A stretch of 55,405 bases of DNA from Alloascoidea africana (Eukaryota > Ascomycota > Alloascoideomycetes > Alloascoideales > Alloascoideaceae), in NCBI GenBank assembly GCA_030581615.1, contig JAKTTT010000092.1, forward strand, positions 1 to 55,405, given 5' to 3'. Positions 11,333-21,261 of this stretch are shown one piece after another (the first letter of the stretch is position 1; each line of letters opens with the position of its first letter). A program made the translations under genes and the position numbers. The notes beneath the pieces were generated by a model. That model saw nothing but the letters and a program-made list of their open reading frames with translations, was not told the origin of the DNA and did not search any database.

Positions 11333-12907
11333 ATGGACCTGCCAAAGTCCTTTGGGGCGATAGACACGACACAGGACGTCTCTTCCAAGTATGAGGCGTT
11401 GAAAACAAAAGAGTATATCAAATACCTGTCAGAAAAGGTGACCAATAAAAGCGATGATGATGAAGATGAAGATGACGATGACGATGATGACGATGAGTTC
11501 TTGGAACTTCCTCTGACACACTCACTGTCTGTACCAGCACATACCAAGGCACTCACATCAATATCTCTTGACAAGTCCTCTGCGCGACTCATAACAACAT
11601 CTAATGATACATCTGTCAAGCTATGGGATTTCAACGGGATGAATCCAGGGCATCCATCACCATTTAAAACGATTTCCCCAATACAATCACATCAAGTTCG
11701 CAAGGCTCTTTTCAACCCTGCCAACTCATCGTTGTTTGTAGCGCTCTCATACGCGAGTGTTTTCCATCTATATGATCGAAATGGACGCGAGGTTCACCAG
11801 TTTCGGAAAGGAGACATGTATCTGAATGATATGAGCAATACTTCTGGACATGTTGACTCAGTGATGGGATGTGACTGGGAACCCAACAACAACAATCGCT
11901 TTGCTACTTGTTCATTGGATTCTACTATTCGATTATGGGACATCACGAAACCGAGAAAGCAAATATACCTCATAAGTGTGAAAACAGATAAAGGGTTAAA
12001 GGCCAAAGTGAATGACGTCAAGTTTTTGAACGAAAGCAGCAGAGAGGTTGTGGCTGCGGATACACATGGAAGGATTCTTGTATTTGACCTCGCGAGTAAA
12101 AACCAGGGCAAGAAGAGACCAAAGTTGGCGGCTACTGGAGCTCATGAACCAGAATCTAATGTATCGATCCACGTTTCTCCCTGGGATCCCAATAGCGTAG
12201 TATCGAGGTCTTCAGATGGATCACTCAAGTTATGGGATTTGAGAAATTTTCAAACTCCGGTGCTATCACGAAAGGACCTTGCGGTTTTGGATTCTGTTCC
12301 TCACCCGCCAGTACAGTTTAGTGCTTCATCTCAGGACTACTTAGTTACGAGTTCCGGATCGTCTCTACATATACTGGACAAGTCCGATCTTTCTACATTG
12401 TATGAATCAGAACTCTCACATGAGTTGACGTCTGTGCTCTGGGACTCGAATACCAATCAGATATATACAGGCCTAGCAAACGGTTCCCTGACCACACTTT
12501 TGAATCCCGAGGTCTCTAAGAAAGGATTTTGCACGGTCATTGAGAAAGCCCCCAAAAAGAAACATATCGATGAAGAATTGACCAGTGTCAGTATCGACAT
12601 TCAAAACACAATCTATGATGGTTCAAAGAATAGGCAAAGAGGGGGTAAGAAGAACAAGGCTGCCATGCCTTCTTCTGGAATCGGGAATTACCCAGAGACA
12701 CCATCGAGACATCCTTCTGATTTACAAACCAGTACCAGTTCAACAGAACACAAGAGGGAAGATCCAAGAGAAGCATTGTTAAAGTATGCTGAAAAAGCGA
12801 AAAAGAATCCAATTTTTTTCAAAGTTTACGAAAAAACGCAGCCGAATGCAGTCTACGAAACGGAGGAAGAAACTGACGATCGGAGCGTTAAAAAGCAGCG
12901 GGTATAA
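11333..12907 (+). CDS. WDR70-like WD40-repeat protein
   Basis: The first ATG matching the family layout is 11333 (MDLPKSFGAID); an upstream in-frame ATG at 11297 would add 12 unlikely residues. The 524-aa product has an acidic run (about residues 44-60) and then WD40 repeats (SVKLWDFNG, TIRLWDITK, SLKLWDLRN). Its C-terminal DPREALLKYAEKAKKNP, closing in EKTQPN, is the signature of WDR70, whose human and fission-yeast forms act with CRL4 ubiquitin ligase in the DNA damage response and H2B ubiquitination. The basic tail suggests nuclear location. It begins 97 bp after GET4 on the same strand. Saccharomyces cerevisiae has no clear orthologue. Confidence 0.87.
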   Translation: MDLPKSFGAIDTTQDVSSKYEALKTKEYIKYLSEKVTNKSDDDEDEDDDDDDDDEFLELPLTHSLSVPAHTKALTSISLDKSSARLITTSNDTSVKLWDFNGMNPGHPSPFKTISPIQSHQVRKALFNPANSSLFVALSYASVFHLYDRNGREVHQFRKGDMYLNDMSNTSGHVDSVMGCDWEPNNNNRFATCSLDSTIRLWDITKPRKQIYLISVKTDKGLKAKVNDVKFLNESSREVVAADTHGRILVFDLASKNQGKKRPKLAATGAHEPESNVSIHVSPWDPNSVVSRSSDGSLKLWDLRNFQTPVLSRKDLAVLDSVPHPPVQFSASSQDYLVTSSGSSLHILDKSDLSTLYESELSHELTSVLWDSNTNQIYTGLANGSLTTLLNPEVSKKGFCTVIEKAPKKKHIDEELTSVSIDIQNTIYDGSKNRQRGGKKNKAAMPSSGIGNYPETPSRHPSDLQTSTSSTEHKREDPREALLKYAEKAKKNPIFFKVYEKTQPNAVYETEEETDDRSVKKQRV

Positions 12908-13195
12908 ATTATTCGCAATTATAATGTATTGTTTGTAATATATTTAACAAACCGAGGGCTCTCATGTGGTGATATGAAGATTGTGTGTAGAGGTCTCAAA
13001 GCCTGATTTTCATTAAAAAGAACGGTGTGAGGAATATCCAAAGGAATAATTAATTGATAGAGTTTAAGGATCACATAGCTATAGAGAATCACAGACGCCA
13101 CGATCGTAATAATGCCAAAAAAAAAAGCCAACGCAATTACCTTCAACTGTTTTTGTTTTAATACTTCTAAACTCTAAAAAAAAAGATTCATGCAT

Positions 13196-15160
13196 TTACT
13201 CTTGTTTCTCCAAGACAGGCCTTTCTCCAATGCTGCTTTGACTAAACCTCCTTCTAAGTCTTTCTCCAGGTTCATGGGGTAAGAAATTTGAGATATCTTC
13301 ACCAAGAAGATTTAGAGCATCTCGTAGTTTCCCTTCCTCGATACTTCCATTTTGTTCTTTCCATTGCGCAACGAGACGTTTGGCATCCTCGACATCGTCA
13401 ATCAGATCCTTGAGTTCAAACTCGGTCACATCATCGGGGATACCAAGTGCAGTGTCATTTGTCTCGTCCAAAGCATTTTCGTGTTCGTATTGCTTCTTTG
13501 CACGCAAGATTTCATCCAAAGGTGACAACTTTTGAGGTTGTTGCTTTTTGCTTTCCTTTGAAGGATGGTATTGTTTCAACCAAGGAATAAACCAACTTTT
13601 CCCTGGACCATGGAAAAAATAAAAAGTGATTGCGATTCCAATGTGGACATAAAAATAGGCAGTACTCCAAAAGTGGAGACTCTCCCAAAAGGTCAAAATA
13701 ACAAACGGTTGGACTATATATCCAAATGCAAGTTGAGTGACAAACCAGCACGCAATGTCGTAATAGATTTTATAAGGTCCTGGGCTAACGCCATCTGCCA
13801 ACATGAAAATAGGGCGAATGTTCTTCCTATACAATCTTCCACAGCTCTGGACCAATGCACCTGTTGTGAAGGTTAGGTAGTAACCGGGGTTTGTACCGTG
13901 CCAAACAGCACTGGTCACAAATGTGAACAATGTGCTTCTAAAACCGGGTTTCTTGCCCTTTGGTGTGACTCTCAAATAAACATAGTTCTTGAGCCATTTG
14001 TTCGTGTTCTGATTCCATGCTTCAAGACAGACATGACAGTTTTGTCCCGTTTCAAATGCCCAAATGTCAATATTCTGGAGTCTGTTCCATTTGAGTCGTT
14101 TAGATACCGGATCACGGCCGTTGTAGGATATGCCACATTGGATGCATGCTCCTTCTGCAATAGACCAAGCCCCATAATACTTGAGACGATAGGTAAATCC
14201 GAGAATCCAGAGATAAAACATTTTAAAGATGAATGAGCGGCTATGCCACCATGGCGCGTCCTGAGCTTTTTCAAGCGAGACAAGGTCCAAAGATTTCAAC
14301 CAGACCAAAATCCAAAATACCCCCATCAGAGTTTTCTGCATGGCAGGAAACCAACTGCTTGGGATTTTATTCTTTTTTGCAGTTTTAGACTTTTTCAGCA
14401 AGGATGGGGGTGGAGGTTTAGAGCTTGTAGTGGAGGTTTGCGTAGACTTTGGTTTTTTTTGCAAATCATCAAACATTGAGCCCGTTATCCATTTGTGAAA
14501 TTCCGAGTAGTCGAAACTCGGTCCAGTTAGAATGCTAGGAAAGAAAAAAGCGTAGGCCAAAAATTCCAACAGCGGAGGCTGCTCTTCAACGGCCCTGTCT
14601 ACTTGGAAATCGCTTAGACTGCTACTCTTAAACGGCGGTGCAGCATCATCAACCTTTGCCTTCCCCTTGTCGGATCCGGTGTTTGCTTTTTCCTTCTTCA
14701 AAATGCGTCCGTCATAACGGTTGAACCCAAAGGATGAAAGTTTCATACATAGCACCATCTGCGCACCGGTGATGTCTATGTTATTCGAATTGAAATCATC
14801 GGCAAAGAATTGCGCATGCAAGTGGTTGAAAAATAGGTGGGAAATGACAAACAGAAAGTTGATCCAGGGCATCAAGTCCGATTTGATGTAGTACTTGGTC
14901 AAGAGATAGGTCGCAATGGTGCTGATTAGCAACGTGCGGACGCCTCCATACAAGTCCAGAATGCCGATCAAATAGAAGGTGGAGATGATAATGATGTAGA
15001 GCACCTTGGGCCCGGTGTCACTGGCATCGCGCTGGGGGATCCGCTTCAACAAGGACCCGCATGGGAAGGAGAGAAACAGACAGAGCAGGAGCTTGAGCGA
15101 GGACGGGGGCACGCCTAGCTGCTCTGCCAGGGGCGTCAACAGCCTGTCTATGAAAAGCAT
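13196..15160 (-). CDS. ALE1: MBOAT lysophospholipid acyltransferase (Ale1 type)
   Basis: Ale1 re-acylates lysophospholipids with acyl-CoA in the ER membrane (Lands cycle). The start at 15160 (MLFIDRLLTPLAEQLGV) matches the family; the open frame runs 60 codons further upstream without similarity. The 654-aa product has many membrane segments, the MBOAT Asn region (EAWNQNTNKWLKNYVYLR) and the catalytic His tract (FVTSAVWHGTNPGYYLTF). A low-complexity Lys/Ser/Pro loop near residues 235-265 is longer than in Saccharomyces. The charged cytosolic tail lacks a KKXX signal (ends LEKQE). It is divergent from HEM15 across a 346-bp promoter with three CACGTG boxes. Confidence 0.96.
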   Translation of the reverse strand: MLFIDRLLTPLAEQLGVPPSSLKLLLCLFLSFPCGSLLKRIPQRDASDTGPKVLYIIIISTFYLIGILDLYGGVRTLLISTIATYLLTKYYIKSDLMPWINFLFVISHLFFNHLHAQFFADDFNSNNIDITGAQMVLCMKLSSFGFNRYDGRILKKEKANTGSDKGKAKVDDAAPPFKSSSLSDFQVDRAVEEQPPLLEFLAYAFFFPSILTGPSFDYSEFHKWITGSMFDDLQKKPKSTQTSTTSSKPPPPSLLKKSKTAKKNKIPSSWFPAMQKTLMGVFWILVWLKSLDLVSLEKAQDAPWWHSRSFIFKMFYLWILGFTYRLKYYGAWSIAEGACIQCGISYNGRDPVSKRLKWNRLQNIDIWAFETGQNCHVCLEAWNQNTNKWLKNYVYLRVTPKGKKPGFRSTLFTFVTSAVWHGTNPGYYLTFTTGALVQSCGRLYRKNIRPIFMLADGVSPGPYKIYYDIACWFVTQLAFGYIVQPFVILTFWESLHFWSTAYFYVHIGIAITFYFFHGPGKSWFIPWLKQYHPSKESKKQQPQKLSPLDEILRAKKQYEHENALDETNDTALGIPDDVTEFELKDLIDDVEDAKRLVAQWKEQNGSIEEGKLRDALNLLGEDISNFLPHEPGERLRRRFSQSSIGERPVLEKQE

Positions 15161-15270
15161 GAACGGGCTTTGCTTGGCTTGGAGGTTGGGGGAGGTGGAC
15201 GCAAACAAGGTGTTGAGAGTAGAGCTCCAGCAAAGTAGGATAGAACTCGGGCCGGATAGAACGAGCTGAG

Positions 15271-15347
15271 CACGTGTGCTGAAAACCAGACACTCAGGTC
15301 GGATCAGAAAAAAACATGCGCACACGTGATCTTCTTTCACTCACGTG
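15271..15347. promoter_or_regulatory. Three CACGTG boxes between ALE1 and HEM15
   Basis: CACGTG occurs at 15271-15276, 15323-15328 and 15342-15347; the last is in the context TCACGTGACG. This is the binding core of bHLH factors such as Cbf1, Pho4 and Tye7. Three copies within 77 bp of a divergent promoter is well above chance. The factor and the gene regulated are inference. Confidence 0.6.
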
Positions 15348-15506
15348 ACGGGAATTTAGTCACCCGGCCACACACCTGGGATCCAGCCAATCACGGCGCG
15401 CCAAAGCTGATTATGCCTGGCCGCGGAAGTTTGCGCTTGGCGGAAGTTGTGCGCCAAAAGCGAAAAACGCCCACCTTTCTCTCTTCTCTGTCCCTATCCT
15501 CCCACA

Positions 15507-17106
<1,600 letters not shown>

Positions 17107-17461
17107 GACCGCTTTTTTTTTCACTTTCTTCCTCTGTCGGCCATTCCAATCTGTCCTGGCATTATAAACGATTTGTATCATCCATAACACTTTACATCAT
17201 ATACTATAGCACTTGTTTGACTTTGTTCCACATACAGGTTCGGTTTTTTTATTTTATTCACTCTTTTTCCTTTATTTTGCTTTTGTACATTATTTTTATT
17301 TTTTTATTTCCTTCTTTTCAATTCAAATGCTCTTGCTATAACTGGATCATTTATTGTAAATATTATCCTAAACAGTCTTGCCAAACAAAAGAGCACGTAT
17401 AACATTTTATTCGTATATCATTTCATGTATTGATCTTTTAACGTTATTGTATGTGAACTCA
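17107..17461. other. Convergent 3' spacer, T-rich
   Basis: This is the intergenic sequence between the 3' ends of HEM15 and the CCDC174-like gene. It is strongly T-rich on the plus strand, as expected for downstream and polyadenylation regions. No gene is seen. Confidence 0.6.
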
Positions 17462-18439
17462 TTATCCAACGCATTCCAAATTCTTTCTTCTCATCTCCAA
17501 AACTTTCTTCCTTCTTTCCTCAATTCTCCGCGTATAGGCATCAAAAATCGCCGTACCATCCTTCATCTGATCAATAACATTTTTTTTCATGTTTCGAACA
17601 GACTCAAGTTGTTTTTTCCTTTCCTCTTCTTCCAAACTAAATTGGAAAAACCCAACTCCTCTATTGCGAACCTCTTTCCGACTATCGTAAGCCTGGAACA
17701 GGTCTCTGGTTTCATCACGATCAATAATCTCCTGCGCAGGCCTTCTAAATTTGTTCATTTCAAACGCTCCTGTTTGGACAGTATCGCCACGTATTACTGT
17801 CACTGGCTTTTCTACTTTGCTTGCATCACGTTCTTCATCGATATCATGAATCTTTGGTGCTCTATATTGATTGGCTTTGGACTTTGGAACTACTCTAGTG
17901 CGTCCAAATTCATCTACAATCTCAACCGTTTCTTCATCTTCGCTTGATCTCTCATCCTCATCTGAGTAAGGGTACGAGCTTGTACCAGTCTTGTGATGTT
18001 TCCTTGAAAAATCAACCAGACTTTGTATTCCTTCATCCTCATCATACGATTCATTGATATCGACACCTTCTTTTTCAAGTTTCCTGTACAGCTTTGCTTT
18101 CCTTTTCAAAACATCTCTTGATTTTTGAAGAGGGTCTTCAGGTATAGGAAGTGCATTACTACGACTCTATCAAATAAAGTTAGTTATATTACACCTTCAA
18201 TGCAACAAGAACTAAAAGATAAATACCCTTCTTGTAGTGCTGTTTGTGTTGCTTGATGGACCTTGCTTGAAGAGTGTATTACTGTTGAAACCTTGCTGTG
18301 CGTCGTGTTCAGTCCCCTTTGCCTTCTTCTTCTCCTTTGCAAGAGATACAGCCAAAGACAGATCTATCAATGCCGAGTCCGAGACATTGATCCGTTTGCT
18401 AAATGCTTTTGCTCGACCTGTTGAATTGGAACTGGACAT
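17462..18439 (-). CDS. CCDC174-like nuclear coiled-coil protein
   Basis: Two exons, 18439-18227 and 18166-17462, joined in phase across a 60-nt intron (GTATTT donor, GATAG acceptor), give 305 aa. The middle part has the family hallmark VDEFGRTRVVPKS, and the C-terminal half has EVRNRGVGFFQFSLEEEER followed by a Lys/Arg/Glu-rich helix. Human CCDC174 is nuclear and associated with the exon junction complex and spliceosome. A role in RNA processing here is inferred from that. The N-terminus is Ser-rich with a predicted helix around residues 20-45 (LIDLSLAVSLAKEKKK). Its start lies 180 bp after the end of RPL27 on the same strand. Confidence 0.82.
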
Positions 18440-18619
18440 TCAGGGTCAATACTACAACCTTTCTTGTGTAAAGGCATCGCTCTACAGATAGTTTGGGTGT
18501 AGTGTGGGAAGAAAAAAATGGAAAGTTTTTGTCTACCATGGACACAAATGACATGAATCATTATGGCTTTTTTGTATTACGGCAAGAAATAATGACTAAT
18601 GAAAAACATATCTTTTTTT

Positions 18620-19514
18620 TTAAAAGTTGAGTTTTGTAAAGAACCACTTGTTCTTACCGGCCTGGTGTCTCTCTTCAAAAACCGTCTTAATGCTCTTCTT
18701 TGCGTCTTCTCTCTGAGATGGCTCCTTGAAAGTATCCGTAGTGACATGGGATTTCAATTCCTCAACGTCAAAAGTGTAACGGGTGGGCAAAAGATGGTTG
18801 TAGTTGACAAGCTTAATGAATGGCTTGATCTTGGTTCGCTTGGCAACTGTCTTTGGCCCCAGCTTCTTGGTAACCTTCAGTGGGTAACGCTCAATACCAG
18901 CAACCAGAGCATGAGGGAAAGGGTGTGACTTTGTACCATCGTCATGGGGTTTGATGACTACGACCTTCTTTCCAGCGTATCTACCACGGACGATAATAGC
19001 TGTAAAGTGTTGTTAGTATTATCTCTAAGGATGAACAGATAAATTTGAAGAGAGAAACGTGAGGAGGGAAAGAGAAAAGAGTTGAAATCCTTCGCTTTAA
19101 TCTCTACAACGCTTAATCGCAAAAAGATTGATTTTTTTCATAAATGTTGTTCAGTTTAGTCGTTTCTCTTGTCAGATATTCGAGAATCGCCGGTCTGTCA
19201 GTATCGTGCGACATGCTGGAAATTCCACTCCAAGGGAAATTGACAATGTCCAAAATAAAACATAAACAGCGATTCTTTTCTTTAGGTTGCGCAAACAGGT
19301 TCGCTGATTGCTCTAGTGGTATGTCCCTTAGCGATGGTCCCTTCGTTGTCTTCAACATTTTGCTCGACCCAAATTCCATCCAACCCCATCATTATCGAAT
19401 TCAACTGTTCTCTCTTTCTCTCCCCTATCTCGAAAACAAAAAGAATAGCTTAATCTGATATAACAGGAGCTAACACATACCAACTTTGCCCGACTTGACG
19501 AATTTGGAACCCAT
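18620..19514 (-). CDS. RPL27: Large ribosomal subunit protein eL27
   Basis: Exon 1 is 19514-19481 ([11 protein letters not shown] plus 1 nt) and exon 2 is 18999-18620, together 137 aa, one residue longer than yeast eL27. The 481-nt intron has GTATGT, a perfect TACTAAC branch site 10-15 nt before the CAG acceptor, and sits early in the gene as is usual for ribosomal protein genes. Landmarks: [59 protein letters not shown] codon falls at the conserved Leu of HALVAG, supporting the standard decoding. An 88-codon same-strand frame lies inside the intron (19379-19113). A CACGTG box lies about 170 bp upstream. Confidence 0.97.
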
Positions 19515-19683
19515 TGTATAAATGCTGTGTATGATATTATCTTCCACTCCAGTAACTTGAGTTTCCTTCTTGTTGAGGTTGAAACTTCGAAAATTGGTAG
19601 GGTCGTGCTGAAATGTACGCAGAGTGCTCATCTTCTGTTTGTGACTGCATTCCCGAAACGGAAAGCGAGACACATGCTAGTGA

Positions 19684-19689
19684 CACGTG
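19684..19689. promoter_or_regulatory. CACGTG box upstream of RPL27
   Basis: CACGTG in the context TGACACGTGATAG lies about 170 bp upstream of the RPL27 start. In several non-Saccharomyces yeasts, Cbf1-type sites contribute to ribosomal protein gene promoters, so this is a plausible activator site. It is a single motif and could be chance. Confidence 0.45.
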
Positions 19690-20301
19690 ATAGTTACACC
19701 CGCACACCCAAATGTTTCAAGATGATATCTGCAACACCATCTTCTCTCACTTGACACACTTTAACAGAGACAGCTGTCAAACAAGTCACTTGGTGATTCA
19801 GCACAGAATAAGCCACCAACCCAATGCACTATTTTACGCTCTTCAAACTGGTCTCATTGCCCGCATAAAATACGCAGACCAGCAACATTTTAATTTTTCT
19901 GATGATGCCTTTTTTCCAGAATGTCGATGACCTATAACATTTGAATTGGTTGGTGTACAGTGATAGCATATTTGTCGTAGATTTTGGGAGCTGAATTTGC
20001 AAATGATGAATGTGGAATAAATTCGCATTCCTTATACCAGTGGCACGGAGTGCTTGGCTATATACACCACCGACTTTCCCAACGCCCAGGTATAAACGAT
20101 ATGCTTTTCCCCCTCCTTTTTTGATACTTACAAGAGTTGCCAAATAAACACACCAGTTGATTATTCTTTTTCAAATACGGTACTAGTCGTACTAACAAAC
20201 CAACTATTGTTCATTCCTTTAAATAAAGTACAACCAACTATACGAATAATACCTTAACAAACCGAAACAACAATTAAACTATATTTGGAGCAAGATTAAG
20301 T
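19690..20301. other. Divergent spacer between RPL27 and the DUF6589-like gene
   Basis: This holds the promoter region of the gene at 20302 and the distal promoter of RPL27. Small open frames on both strands have no recognisable features. No tRNA-like structure is seen. Confidence 0.5.
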
Positions 20302-21261
20302 TTGTTCAGTTCTATGCCGTTTAATGTTTCACCAAAGAGGCAGCGCGCTGCTTCAAAGACAAACGTCGAGAAAGCATCTATGGTCTACGAATATATGAGA
20401 AGTCTTCGCCTTTCAATGTCCGAGTTTGTAGAGAGTATCCCAATCATGGAGGGTCCAGGAATTAGACACCGCCAGCAACTATTTGCTCAAGCAGTCTACG
20501 GATCGCAAAATATGGTTGATTTCTTCATCAAGGGAGACCAGTTTAGGTTTGACCGAGAGCCACTTTTTGAAGCACTGGAGCTCCCACAGAAACTGAGAGA
20601 TGAGATGAGCAGTCTTGCTGAGACGGATATTTTCAACAAGTATAACAGGGAGCGTGGCGTTACGTACGAAAGTCTGGATTGGGTCAGAATAGCAAATGTT
20701 ATAGATGAACATGCACCAAGAACCAAACAACTTATTTATAGTCTAATTGCGTCCTCGAGAATGGGACGTAATAAGGATCTTCAAACCGAATTTCGAACTT
20801 TTATTATGATATCAATAATTTGCTATACCCAACATCCAGGTCTATGCACCAATATACCCACAATATTGGGTCTCTATCTATATTCTAAAAGTACACAGCG
20901 AAGCGTCTTGGAACTGATGAATAAACTAGGCATTATCGTGAATTACCGAAAGTTGATGGAAACTGTCGATGTTAAGAACCGATCTCGCCGTGCCAGTTCC
21001 CAAGTCGGACCTTCAACATCCGAAGAGGATGATCCAGCACAAGAACCTGGAAATCAAGAATTAAGTGAGGAAGATTATGGTGATGAAGGAATGCTGGAAA
21101 GACTAAGCAGTTCGAGTGAATCAAGTGCAACCAATGAAGAAACTCCCTTGATCATGAAGCCTCAAGATCACCATTCTAGTTCGGAAGACTCAGAGGAGTA
21201 TAAACACAAGGTTTCGTTGTATCACGCTCAAGCTTCTACTACTACAAGCGCAACTACTTAA
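20302..21261 (+). CDS. Orphan resembling the N-terminal part of DUF6589 fungal proteins
   Basis: An intact 319-codon frame. Residues 150-230 contain a hydrophobic helical core with IPTILGLYLYSKSTQRSVLE then LMNKLGIIVNY, which from memory resembles the region found upstream of DUF6589 in multicopy, mobile-element-associated fungal proteins (a GLYLYASG-type helix followed by an LNxLGxxVSY-type motif). The remaining third is acidic and Ser-rich (DEEDDPAQEP-like composition, then SSSESS) with a Thr/Ser tail, and the large catalytic-looking DUF6589 half is absent. It could be a truncated element, a domesticated fragment or an unrelated nuclear protein. The start could also be Met5. Function unknown. 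Confidence 0.6.
   Translation: MFSSMPFNVSPKRQRAASKTNVEKASMVYEYMRSLRLSMSEFVESIPIMEGPGIRHRQQLFAQAVYGSQNMVDFFIKGDQFRFDREPLFEALELPQKLRDEMSSLAETDIFNKYNRERGVTYESLDWVRIANVIDEHAPRTKQLIYSLIASSRMGRNKDLQTEFRTFIMISIICYTQHPGLCTNIPTILGLYLYSKSTQRSVLELMNKLGIIVNYRKLMETVDVKNRSRRASSQVGPSTSEEDDPAQEPGNQELSEEDYGDEGMLERLSSSSESSATNEETPLIMKPQDHHSSSEDSEEYKHKVSLYHAQASTTTSATT

Noticed and set aside
12919-13146. 75-codon minus-strand frame with one membrane segment, faintly seipin-like
   Set aside because: It has no ATG start, lies between two converging genes and could not extend without running antisense through WDR70. Similarity is confined to a hydrophobic helix and a few residues.
15161-15340. 60-residue N-terminal extension of ALE1
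   Set aside because: It covers CACGTG boxes of the divergent promoter and has no family similarity; Ale1 proteins start at the position chosen.
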